Shown in pieces: positions 24,920-33,600 of a stretch of DNA of 64,000 bases. The stretch is from assembly GCA_919901855.1 (NCBI GenBank), contig CAKKQC010000008.1, positions 27,616-91,615 of the forward strand. The letters run 5' to 3'. Numbering within the stretch: position 1 is the stretch's first letter; each line of letters begins with the position of its first letter. Under the pieces are notes generated by a model. The model did no database searches and was not told the origin of the DNA. It saw only the letters and a list, made by a program, of their open reading frames with translations. Source of the DNA: a bacterium (lineage in GTDB: Bacteria > Oederibacteriota > CAKKQC01). The translations under genes were made by a program, and so were the position numbers.

Positions 24920-26290
24920 TTACTTGAGGGGCGGGAGGATGCGCTTCTGCAGGGTCAGCATCTCGTCCACCATCTCGACCGCGCCGCGGTAGGTGTGCAC
25001 CACGGGCTCCAGCAGGATCGCCTGCACGAGTTTGGCCTTCGACTCCTCCGCGTACGCCTCGACCAGCAGCTTGTTGATGCTCGCCTGGGTGCGCAGCAGC
25101 GCCGCGATGCCCTCGGGCAGGGGCGCCATCCGCCTCGTCCGGCACCCGCCCCGGTCGGAGGTCCCGGGCACCTCGACGACCATGTCGTCGGGCAGGTTCG
25201 GGATCGCGCCCCGGTTGGGCACGTTCATGGAGTCGAGATCGTGCGGCACGCCACAGAGCAGGGACTCGATGATCGTGGCCCCGAGCTCCCCGGACTTCTC
25301 GAGCTTGTCCTTCATGCCCCGGTCGTCGGGATTCCAATCCTCGGCCGTCCGGGCCTTCTTGGGCTTCATCGGCCGGTCGCAGTTCGTGTACTCGAGCGAG
25401 TAGATGAACTCCGGAACCGGCACCTTGCCCTGCCACGGGTGACCGTCGGCGGCGTCGTAGTAGTACTGGGGCTCGTCCGACAGGAACTCGTCGGCCCACC
25501 GGATGTACTCGCCGAAATGGTTGGTCCCCGGCGAGGGCCAGAGCCCGAACCGGCGGAACAGGATCCGGGCCATCGCGATCTCCTGCCAGTGCGAGAGCCA
25601 GTCCCCCCCGCGGTCGGCCTTGACGAGGTCGGGGTACAGGTCCCGGCCGGTCTTCTTGTCGCGGAGCGTCTGGAACCACGTGAAGTGGTTGAGCCCGCAC
25701 GCCGCGTACTCCATGCTCTTGACGGGCCGGCCCAGGACCGTCGAGACCCACCCGATGCCCATCCCGATCCCGTGGCACAGTCCGATGGCCTTGACGCTCG
25801 TGAGCCGGGACACAGCCTCGACCAGCTTGGGCTCGGGGTTCGTGTAGTTCAGGAGCGGCGCGCCGGGGGCGAGCTTCTCCATGGTCCTGGCGATCTCGAG
25901 CGTGGGCCCCATGTTCCGGAGCGCGTGGAAGTCGCCGCCGGGCCCGCCGTTCTCGCCGTAGACCTGCCGGAAGCCGTACTTGCGGGGCACGTGGAAATCC
26001 ATGGCCCAGTACAGGTACCGGTCCACCTCGATCGCGCTCACGACGGCGCCCGCGCCCTCGACCGCTTGTCTGAGGCTCGTCGTGGCCTCGACCACCACGT
26101 TCCCCTTCACCCGGCGGTTGACGGCGCGGGCGTACGCCGCCGTCTCGCGGACGTGGCTTCCGATCGTGTCCATGAGCGTCAGGGTCACGCCGAGGTCCTT
26201 GAGCGGCTTGCTGAGGAAGATGTCGCGAATGGTGGCGGGACCGAACGACCGGCTGCCGGCCCCGATGATAGCGATCTTTGCGCGCGCCAT
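24920..26290 (-). CDS. GH4 family glycosidase (alpha-galactosidase/glucosidase-like)
   Basis: 456 residues. GH4 enzymes hydrolyse alpha- or beta-glycosides through an NAD-dependent oxidation-elimination mechanism needing a divalent metal. The NAD-binding N-terminus is KIAIIGAGSRSFGPA. The metal ligands expected for the family are present: C172 (GLCHGIG) and H202 (CGLNHFTW). NYTNPEPKLVEAV is also typical. Substrate specificity within GH4 cannot be told from these motifs. The start is divergent from pdxH, with 27 bases between. Confidence 0.9.
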   Translation of the reverse strand: MARAKIAIIGAGSRSFGPATIRDIFLSKPLKDLGVTLTLMDTIGSHVRETAAYARAVNRRVKGNVVVEATTSLRQAVEGAGAVVSAIEVDRYLYWAMDFHVPRKYGFRQVYGENGGPGGDFHALRNMGPTLEIARTMEKLAPGAPLLNYTNPEPKLVEAVSRLTSVKAIGLCHGIGMGIGWVSTVLGRPVKSMEYAACGLNHFTWFQTLRDKKTGRDLYPDLVKADRGGDWLSHWQEIAMARILFRRFGLWPSPGTNHFGEYIRWADEFLSDEPQYYYDAADGHPWQGKVPVPEFIYSLEYTNCDRPMKPKKARTAEDWNPDDRGMKDKLEKSGELGATIIESLLCGVPHDLDSMNVPNRGAIPNLPDDMVVEVPGTSDRGGCRTRRMAPLPEGIAALLRTQASINKLLVEAYAEESKAKLVQAILLEPVVHTYRGAVEMVDEMLTLQKRILPPLK

Positions 26291-26305
26291 GGTGGATTAT
26301 TCTAC

Positions 26306-26311
26306 TACAAT
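26306..26311 (+). promoter_or_regulatory. -10 element of pdxH
   Basis: TACAAT ends six bases before the ATG of the oxidase gene and no ribosome binding site is present; a leaderless start is likely. No good -35 was found, because that region lies in the start of the divergent GH4 gene. Confidence 0.45.
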
Positions 26312-26317
26312 ACTTCC

Positions 26318-26896
26318 ATGGCTTCGGAGAATCCCGTCGCAATCTTCAACCGCTGGTACGCCCACGCCGAGCGTGGCGGCGAGCACCTGCCCGACGCCGT
26401 GGCGCTGGCCACCTCGGACCGCGGTCGTCCCTCCGTCCGGTACGTGCTCCTCAAGGGCGCCGACGACCGGGGCTTCGTCTTCTACACGAACCTCGGGAGC
26501 CCGAAGGCGAAGCACCTGCGCGCCAACCCGCGGGCCGAGATGGCGTTCTACTGGGACAAGCCTGGCCGGCAGGTCCGGGTCGGCGGCCGGGTCGTGCCCG
26601 TGAGCGCTGCCGAGGCCGACGCCTACTGGGACACCCGGCCGCGCATCTCGCGGCTGGGTGGCATCGCCTCACAACAGAGCCGGCCGATGCCGAGCCGGGC
26701 CGCGCTGCTCGCGCGGCTCGCCCGCGTCACGCTCCGGTACGCGGGCCGGCACATTCCGCGCCCCGCGAACTGGTCCGGGTTCCGGATCGTCCCGGATCGC
26801 ATCGAGTTCTGGTCCCGCCGGTCGTGGCGCCTGCACGACCGCGCCCTCTTCCAGCGCACGCGCCGCGGCTGGAAGAAGACGATCCTCCAACCCTGA
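26318..26896 (+). CDS. pdxH: Pyridoxamine 5'-phosphate oxidase
   Basis: 192 residues, slightly shorter than the E. coli enzyme. FMN-dependent oxidation of pyridoxine/pyridoxamine phosphate to pyridoxal phosphate. Family signatures: RPSVRYVLLKGADDRGFVFYTN, SPKAKHLRANPRAEMAFYWDK, and the C-terminal SGFRIVPDRIEFWSRR followed by RLHDR. The frame is open far upstream, but that part is antisense to the GH4 and ABC genes; the ATG at 26318 gives the proper N-terminus (NPVAIFNRWYAHA). Confidence 0.93.
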   Translation: MASENPVAIFNRWYAHAERGGEHLPDAVALATSDRGRPSVRYVLLKGADDRGFVFYTNLGSPKAKHLRANPRAEMAFYWDKPGRQVRVGGRVVPVSAAEADAYWDTRPRISRLGGIASQQSRPMPSRAALLARLARVTLRYAGRHIPRPANWSGFRIVPDRIEFWSRRSWRLHDRALFQRTRRGWKKTILQP

Positions 26897-26916
26897 TGTT
26901 CCCGAGAACAGGCTTC

Positions 26917-26940
26917 GAGTTGCCGCGAGAGCGGCAACTC
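26917..26940 (+). promoter_or_regulatory. GNRA-capped hairpin upstream of HAD gene
   Basis: A perfect 10-bp stem closed by a GAGA loop ends six bases before the HAD start codon. There is no T-tract, so a simple terminator for pdxH is less likely than an RNA structure controlling or protecting the downstream reading frame. A separate palindrome TGTTC-CCGA-GAACA lies at 26898-26911. Confidence 0.5.
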
Positions 26941-26946
26941 TAGTCC

Positions 26947-27666
26947 ATGCCCCCGCCCGCACGACCGCGGGGCCTCCTCTTCGACCTGGAAGGCACGCTT
27001 CTCACCCAGAAGCGCTGGGACCCCGCGGAGGGCGCCGTGCGCCTGCTCATGCTCGCCCGCAACGCGCTGGACACCACCCCCGAGATCGTGCGTCAGCGGA
27101 TGGCCGAGCTCCACGCGGCTCTGCGCGTCCGCCGCGTCGAGGCCGGGATCGAGCTGCCCATGCGCGCGCGGCTCAAGATCCTGTTCGAGCGGCTGGGGAT
27201 CGTGTTCGAAACCCCGGCGGCCGATCTCGAGTGGGAGATGTGGCGGGAATCCCTGTGGCTCATCCCCGAGCCCGGCGCCGTCGACGCCATGATCGATGTC
27301 ATGCACCGCGAGCTCCCGGCGGGCGTCGTCACCAACAACCCATTCACGGGCGAGACCGTGATCCGCGAGCTCAAGATCCACGGCCTCGACGAGACGCTGC
27401 GGTTCGTGATCTCGTCGGCCGACTACGGCGTGCGCAAACCCGATCCCCTGATATTCCACACGGCCGTGGGCCGGCTGGGCGTTGACCCCACGAAGGTCTG
27501 GCACGTGGGCAACTCGTCCGAGATCGACATGGTCGGCGCGAAGGCGGCGGGCCTGCGAACGGTCTGGTACAACCCCGAGGGCAAGGTCCTGCCCCCGAGC
27601 GTGAACCCGGACGGCGAGATCAGGTCCTGGGCCGACTTCCCCGCCCTGCTGGACAGGGGATTGTAG
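26947..27666 (+). CDS. HAD-superfamily hydrolase
   Basis: 239 residues. HAD fold with nucleophile D13 in FDLEGTLL; the usual second Asp is Glu15, an uncommon variant. Motif II is VTNN, motif III RKPDPLIF and motif IV GNSSEIDMVGAKAAGL, with a helical cap between motifs I and II. Likely a phosphatase, phosphoglycolate phosphatase-like in layout, but the DxE change leaves the reaction uncertain. No ribosome site is obvious and the start sits right after a strong hairpin. Confidence 0.85.
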   Translation: MPPPARPRGLLFDLEGTLLTQKRWDPAEGAVRLLMLARNALDTTPEIVRQRMAELHAALRVRRVEAGIELPMRARLKILFERLGIVFETPAADLEWEMWRESLWLIPEPGAVDAMIDVMHRELPAGVVTNNPFTGETVIRELKIHGLDETLRFVISSADYGVRKPDPLIFHTAVGRLGVDPTKVWHVGNSSEIDMVGAKAAGLRTVWYNPEGKVLPPSVNPDGEIRSWADFPALLDRGL

Positions 27667-27667
27667 C

Positions 27668-27679
27668 CCCGGCCGGGGC
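27668..27679. terminator. Palindrome between convergent genes
   Basis: CCCCGGCCGGGG, a 12-bp palindrome, fills most of the 16 bases between the HAD stop and the convergent metallo-hydrolase stop. Possibly a bidirectional terminator. Confidence 0.35.
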
Positions 27680-27682
27680 GGC

Positions 27683-28459
27683 TCAATGCGCAGCCGCGAA
27701 ATCCTCCAGCGCCTTCAGGCCCGCCAAGGCGCCGCTGTGCGCGAACACGATCGCCTTCACGTCGGCCGGGTTGAGCCGGGCCGCCAGCGCCTTCAGCGAC
27801 CGGCGGTTGGCGTCCAAGCTCTCGGAGAACCACCACTTGGCGCCCCGCATGCCCCCCTTCTTCAGCGAGTCGGCGCTGTCCCCCATGAAGAGGACGCCCC
27901 GGGCCAGGTAGGCCGCGCTCCCCCGGGTGTGGCCGGGGACCGCGAAGACCCTGACCGCCAGGCTGCCGAACCTGACGGTCTCGCCATCGCGAAGGACCCG
28001 CGCCACCTTCACCCCGGTCGGCCGGACCTCCATCAGGCGCCCGAACGGGCTGGGGGTGCCCACCATGCCCTCGACGAGCGGGACATCGGCCTCCAGCGAG
28101 GACACCGGCGCCCAGGAGAAGACCTGCAGTCCGCCCAGGTTGGCGGCGTGGCCGTGCGTCAGCAGAACGGCCTCCACGGCATCGGACCCCATCCCCAGGA
28201 AGTACAGCGCCCGGAGGATCGCCTTGGCGTCCGGATCCATGCCGGCATCCACCAGGACCACCTTGCCGGGACGCGACTGCACCACGAAGCAGGCGCTGAA
28301 CCGCCGCAGCTGGACGGTGTGGACCCCGGGCGCCGGCTCGAACTCGTTCTCGATCGGCGTCGTCGCCGTGAACGCGTGAAGGACGGAGAAGAAGAGCACG
28401 ACGATCGCCACCAGGGGCACCGCCACGACGACGGCCAGGATCGTCAACAGCTTCTTCAC
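27683..28459 (-). CDS. Membrane-anchored metallo-beta-lactamase-fold protein with altered metal site
   Basis: 258 residues, GTG start. A single N-terminal membrane segment (about 4-28) is followed by an MBL fold. The hallmark HxHxDH motif reads H102-G-H104-A-A-N: the first two His are kept but the Asp and last His are replaced by Ala and Asn. H177 (VPGHTRG), D194 (MGDSAD) and H241 (FAHSG) are present. So one zinc site looks intact and the other lacks two ligands. Probably a mononuclear enzyme or an inactive homologue. It starts 30 bases after a Gfo/Idh/MocA gene, likely the same operon. Confidence 0.8.
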   Translation of the reverse strand: MKKLLTILAVVVAVPLVAIVVLFFSVLHAFTATTPIENEFEPAPGVHTVQLRRFSACFVVQSRPGKVVLVDAGMDPDAKAILRALYFLGMGSDAVEAVLLTHGHAANLGGLQVFSWAPVSSLEADVPLVEGMVGTPSPFGRLMEVRPTGVKVARVLRDGETVRFGSLAVRVFAVPGHTRGSAAYLARGVLFMGDSADSLKKGGMRGAKWWFSESLDANRRSLKALAARLNPADVKAIVFAHSGALAGLKALEDFAAAH

Positions 28460-28489
28460 CGCATCCCCTGCCCCGTGATCACGGCCTCG

Positions 28490-29512
28490 TCAGGCGATCC
28501 GGACTTCCTTGCCGGTCTTCGCGGACTTCAGCGCCGATTCGATGATCTGCATGATCTTGACCCCGACGTGGCCGGGCGTGGACGGCTCGGGCTTCTTCCC
28601 CAGGCACGCGCTCGCGAAGTCCGACTGCAGGGACTCGAGCTTGCGCCCTTTCGTTTCCAGCTTGCGGTCGAACGTCTTGCCCTTGTCCTCGCCGAAATAC
28701 GTGAGCGGGCGCAGCCTGATGCCGCCCTCGGTGCCGAAGACGATGAAGTCGTTCCCGTCCATGTTCGTCGCCCACGCCGTCTCGAACGTGGCCGTGCACC
28801 CGTCCGCGAACCGGACGAACGCGGTCACGTGCTCCTCGACGTCGTGGACCACGCCCTTGGGCACCCGCTGGCTCCCGATTCCGGTCGTGCACGCCGCCGA
28901 CACCGCCACCGGCTGGGGCGCGCCGAGCACCTTGAGCAGGAGGTCGATGTCGTAGCAGCCGATGTCCATGATCGCCCCGCCCCCGGACTTGCTCGAATCC
29001 AGGAACCACGTCACGTTCGGCCAGAAATCGAGGCCCGGCCGGCCGCGGCGCCGCATGGACGTCACGCGGGCGTAGTAGACCCGGCCCAGCTTCCCCGCCG
29101 CCACGTACTCGCGCGAGATCGCGATCTCGGGGACGAGGTTCGACCGGGCGGAGCAGACGCCGAGCTGGACCTTCGCCTTCGCGCACGCCGAGGCCATCTC
29201 CTTCGCCTGCGCCGCGTTCATCGTCAGCGGTTTCTCGCACAGGACGTGCTTCCCCGCCGCCGCCGCGTCCTTGGCGGGCTGGAGGTGCATGGCCGGGGGC
29301 GTGCAGATGCTGACCGCGTCGACTTCGCCGAGCACCTTCCGGTAGTCGGCGACCGCCTTGCGCACCTTGAACTGCTTCGCGCGCGACTTCGCCTTCTCCT
29401 CGATGACGTCCGCGACCCAGGCGATCTCGACCCGGGGGTCCCTGGAGTAGTTCGTCAGGTGCTCCTCCGAAATCATGCCCGCCCCGATGATGCCGACCTT
29501 CAGCTTCGCCAT
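28490..29512 (-). CDS. Gfo/Idh/MocA-family oxidoreductase
   Basis: 340 residues. N-terminal Rossmann fold (VGIIGAGMISEEHL) and the family EKP motif (GKHVLCEKPLTMNAAQA), then the alpha/beta domain with GGGAIMDIGCYDIDLLLKVLG. Family members oxidise or epimerise sugars and inositols with NAD(P). It shares order and direction with a second copy immediately upstream. Start codon is preceded by AAGGGAG. Confidence 0.92.
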   Translation of the reverse strand: MAKLKVGIIGAGMISEEHLTNYSRDPRVEIAWVADVIEEKAKSRAKQFKVRKAVADYRKVLGEVDAVSICTPPAMHLQPAKDAAAAGKHVLCEKPLTMNAAQAKEMASACAKAKVQLGVCSARSNLVPEIAISREYVAAGKLGRVYYARVTSMRRRGRPGLDFWPNVTWFLDSSKSGGGAIMDIGCYDIDLLLKVLGAPQPVAVSAACTTGIGSQRVPKGVVHDVEEHVTAFVRFADGCTATFETAWATNMDGNDFIVFGTEGGIRLRPLTYFGEDKGKTFDRKLETKGRKLESLQSDFASACLGKKPEPSTPGHVGVKIMQIIESALKSAKTGKEVRIA

Positions 29513-29527
29513 TGTGTATGCTCCCTT

Positions 29528-30550
29528 CTACTTTCGCCGCGTCCGGCGTTCCAGGTCCCACTTCAGTCCCATCGACTCCCGGAGGCCGTCCAGGGCCTGC
29601 ATGTTGCCCAGCGTGTCGCGCCAGCTCATCTCGCGCGCCTCGCGCTTCCCCGCCAGGATGCACCGCGCCACGGTCTCGGCCTCGTGGGCGAAGTAGTGCT
29701 TGCCCTTGACGAGCTTCGATTCCGTCTTCCAGTCGTCGTACATCGTGATCTCGAGCTCGGCCTGCCCGTCCTCGGGGATCCACGGCGAGTTCAGCCGGAC
29801 GCGGCCCTTGGTCCCGAAGACGGTCGCCGACCAGTCCGAGTTCACCATCATCCCGCAGTCGAAGTACCCGATCGCGCCCGAGGGGAACTTCAACACGCCC
29901 GCGGCCCAGTGGTCCACGCGGCTCTTCTTCCCGATCACGGCCGTCGCCTTGACGTCGACGGGCTCCTGGCCCGCCACGAACCGCATGAACGACACCGGGT
30001 AGCAGCCGACGTCCATGAGCCCGCCCCCGCCCTCGGGGTTGCGCATCCGGACGTTGCTCTCGTTGATCCCGCCGAACGCGAACCCGGCCCGGATGAGCCG
30101 GATGTCGCCGAGCGCCCGCGACTTCAGGAGGGAGCGTAGCGTCTCCATCTGCGGGTGGCACCGGTACATGAACGCCTCCATGAGGAAGACGCCCCGCCGC
30201 TTCGCCGCCGCGATCATGGCTTTCGCCTCCGCGGCGTTCATGGCGAACGGCTTCTCGCAGAGCACGTGCTTGCCGGCCGCGATGGCCTTGAGCGTCCAGG
30301 GGCAGTGCAGGTGGTTGGGCAGGGCGATGTAGACGAGGTCCACGGACGGGTCCGCGACGACCTCCTCGTAGCTCCCGCACGCGGTCGGGATGCCGTAGCT
30401 GGCCGCGAACTCGCGCGCCTTCGCCGCATTCCGCGACCCCACGGCCACGACCTCGGTCGACGCCGGCGGCGTGGCCTTGAACCCCTTCAGCACGCGGTGC
30501 GCGATGCCCCCCAGCCCGATGACGCCCCAGCGAACGGTCCTCTTGCTCAT
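29528..30550 (-). CDS. Gfo/Idh/MocA-family oxidoreductase
   Basis: 340 residues. The ATG at 30550 follows AGGAGGA at good spacing and was preferred over one 11 codons upstream. WGVIGLGGIAHRVL is the dinucleotide-binding loop, GKHVLCEKPFAMNAAEAKAMI the catalytic Lys motif, and GGGLMDVGCYPVSFMRFV matches the substrate domain. It is only distantly similar to the adjacent copy, so the two probably act on different sugars, or in sequence. Likely an operon with the downstream copy and the MBL-fold gene. Confidence 0.92.
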   Translation of the reverse strand: MSKRTVRWGVIGLGGIAHRVLKGFKATPPASTEVVAVGSRNAAKAREFAASYGIPTACGSYEEVVADPSVDLVYIALPNHLHCPWTLKAIAAGKHVLCEKPFAMNAAEAKAMIAAAKRRGVFLMEAFMYRCHPQMETLRSLLKSRALGDIRLIRAGFAFGGINESNVRMRNPEGGGGLMDVGCYPVSFMRFVAGQEPVDVKATAVIGKKSRVDHWAAGVLKFPSGAIGYFDCGMMVNSDWSATVFGTKGRVRLNSPWIPEDGQAELEITMYDDWKTESKLVKGKHYFAHEAETVARCILAGKREAREMSWRDTLGNMQALDGLRESMGLKWDLERRTRRK

Positions 30551-30611
30551 GGTGTTCCTCCTGTCAGGTCCTTCACGATACACCCGTCAGGCCGCCCGGT
30601 GCCCGGACTCG

Positions 30612-33600
30612 CTACGGCTTGACCTGGATCTTGCCGATTTCGCGGGAGCCGGATGGGGCCTCGAAGACGTAGAAGTAGACACCCGCGGCGACGTGGGCCC
30701 CGCGCGTGTTCTTGCCGTCCCACGCCGCACTGCCATTGACGTCCGCCGTCAGCCGGCGGATCAGTTCCGCGGCTGTCGAGTAGAGGCGGATCTCGGTGAA
30801 CGGCGGCAGGTGCCGGAACTTGAGCGTGCCGCCCAGGGCGTCCCGCCAGTGGAACGGGTTGGGGAAGATGCGGCCGTCCACGAGGGAGCCCCCGGCCTCC
30901 ACGATGACAACCGGATTGGAGGCCACGGGCGCCACGAGCGGAGCGTTGGCGCCGGTCGCGCCGGCCCGGAAGGTGACGGTTCCGCCGCGCATCGTCCGGT
31001 AGGTCCACGTGAACGCGCGGCAGGTGCCGGGAAGGATCGTGGCTCCAACCGGCTGGGGACCGCTCATCCAGGCCACCCCACCGTCGCCGGTCACGGCGAT
31101 CGCCGTCGGGGACACGCCGTTGACCGTCATCCCCCCCGTGTTCGACACGGTCATCACGACCGAGATGACGGCGTCCACCCCGGCGACGGACGGTGTCGCC
31201 ACCAGCGACGCCGACAGGACCGGCCCCGCCTGGACGGTGATGCTCCGGACCAGGGATGCGGTCGCCGGCCCGCAGGCCGAAACGCCCGTCACTGTAAACG
31301 TCAGCGTCACGACGCCGGGTCCCGTGGCCGTGAACGTCCAGACGAATCCGACGGTGTCCCCCGGCGCGAGCGTCACCGGCCCCGGTGGCGCGGGCCCCGT
31401 AGGGCCGGCGACCGCCCCCAAGGCCGGGGAGACCGCAAGGACGGGTGACACCCCGGTGGCCGCGCTGCCGCCCGTATTCGTGACCGGCAGGACCGCGGTG
31501 AAGCACTGACCGATGGCCACCGTCGCAGGCGCGCCTATGGACAGGCCGAAGGCCGCGGACGTCAGGAACCACGAGGGGCCCGCCGCCGCCGGCGCCGCGA
31601 CCGCCGCCCCCGAGTTGGCATCGGTGCCGGCCGGCGTAACCGTCCAGATGGCGCGGCCGCTTGTGCTCCCCGTAAACGTCCACGTGAAGGTCATCGCCGT
31701 CCCGCCTGGGACGACGGCCGGGAAGGGCGGCAGGGGCCCGGCGACAGCAGCCGCTCCCGCGCCGATCGCGGCGGGGGCGGGCGTGGCAACCCCCGCCGCG
31801 TCCGCCTGCCCCGTATTGGTCAAGGTGAGCGTCACGAGAATGCCCGTCCCCGTGCACACCGTGGTCGAGTAGACCGCGAGCGCCGCACGGAGCAAGGCGG
31901 GCGTCTGGATCAGGACGGTGCCCGAGACAAGCATACCCGGCGACAGCGGCAGGCCGGACACGGCGTCGGTGCCCGCGAGCGTCGCCGTGAAGTCCAGGCC
32001 GCCGGGCGCCGCCGCCTGGAAAACCCACGTGAAGGTCCGGCTCGCCCCCCCGGCCAGCACGGCGGGGAACGCGGGCGTGGGACCCGACGACCAGGTGACG
32101 AACGGGCCGTCCGGCTGGACCGGCGCCGCGGCCAGGTTTGCCGAGCCCCCCCCCGTGTTCGTAACCGTCAGCGTGACCCGCACGGCCTGGCCGACACTCA
32201 CCCGGGTTGGGGCCGCCACCAGCGACGCCTGGAGGCCCGCCGGCGTCTCGACCGTCGTGGTCGTGGTCGCGGAAACCTGCGCCGGGCCGCAGGCTCCGGC
32301 GCCCGCCACGGTCATCGTGAACGTCACGGACCCGGTGCCGGAGGCCGACCACGTCCAGGCGAAGGTGGTGGCGCCCCCGGGCGCTAGCGTGAGCGGACCG
32401 GACGGCGCCGACACCGGCACGACCAGACCGGCGCCGGGCCCCGCCGCGATCGCCGGGGTCGCGCCGAACAGCGCCGACCCTCCGGTGTTGGTCACGGTGA
32501 CGCCCACGGTCAGCCACTGGCCGGTCACGACCGCCGCTGGCACGGATGCGGAGACAGCCAGCGTGGGCGGCAGGACGACCGCGATCGCGGCGGCCGGGAC
32601 CGGGCCCGTCGAGAGGCCGCCGCCGGTGTTCGCATCGGCGCCCGAGACGGTCGTCGAGAGCGTGAGCGCTCCGGGCGAGGCGCCCGAGAACGTCCACGTG
32701 AAGACGGCGGAGGCGCCGCCGGAGAGGGATGCGGGCATGGCCGGGAACGGCCCCGCGACCGGGGACGCGGTCCCGCCGCCCGAGGCGCGGAACGCGGCCG
32801 TGGTCACGAGCGAGGCGGCCGCCCCGCCCGTATTCGTCACCGTCAGCGTCACCAGTACGGTCCCGCCCGCGCACACGGTCGCGGAGAGACACGCGAGCGA
32901 CGCCTGGAGGGCCGCCGGAGCCTGGATGAGGACGCTCCCCGAGGCCGCCGGCCCCGCCGCCAGCGGCCACCCGGCGTTGGCGTCCGCCGCCGTAACCGTC
33001 GTGGTGAAGTCCACCCACCCCGGGGCCGTGCCCACGTACGTCCACGTGAAGGTCACCGCCGCCCCCCCCGCGAGCGGAACGGGGATTGAGGGGAACGGAC
33101 CATCCGCCAGCACGGCTGCCCCCGTTCCGCTCGCGAAAGGCATGGCCGGGGCGACGGAGGTCGCCCCGGCCTGCCCCGTGTTCGTCACGGTCAGCGTGAC
33201 GAGGAAGCCCTGACCCGTGTCCCGCGGCGACGGGAAGGCGCGGAGCGCGGCCTCGAGCGAGGCGGGCACCTGGACCGTCGCCGAGACGCTCCCGGTCGCG
33301 AGGAGGACGGTCGCCTCGCACGTGTCTCCCGAGGCCGTCATCGTGAACCGGATGAGTCCGGCCCCCGCCGCCGACCACGTCCACGCGAAGGTCGTGGCAC
33401 CCCCGGCCGTCAGCGTGAGCGGACCGGACGGTGCAGACTCCGGCGCGACCAGACCGGCGCCGGGCCCCACCGCGATCGATGGAGTGACGTTCCGGACGTC
33501 CGACCCGCCCTCGTTCGTGACGGTCAGCGCGACGGTTAGCCACTGCCCCGCGGACACGACCAGCCCGGCCGACGCCGCCGACACCAGAACCCCGGGGGCC

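Noticed and set aside
24059..26317. Upstream extension of the pdxH frame
   Set aside because: Antisense to the GH4 and ABC genes; the proper PdxH N-terminus begins at 26318.
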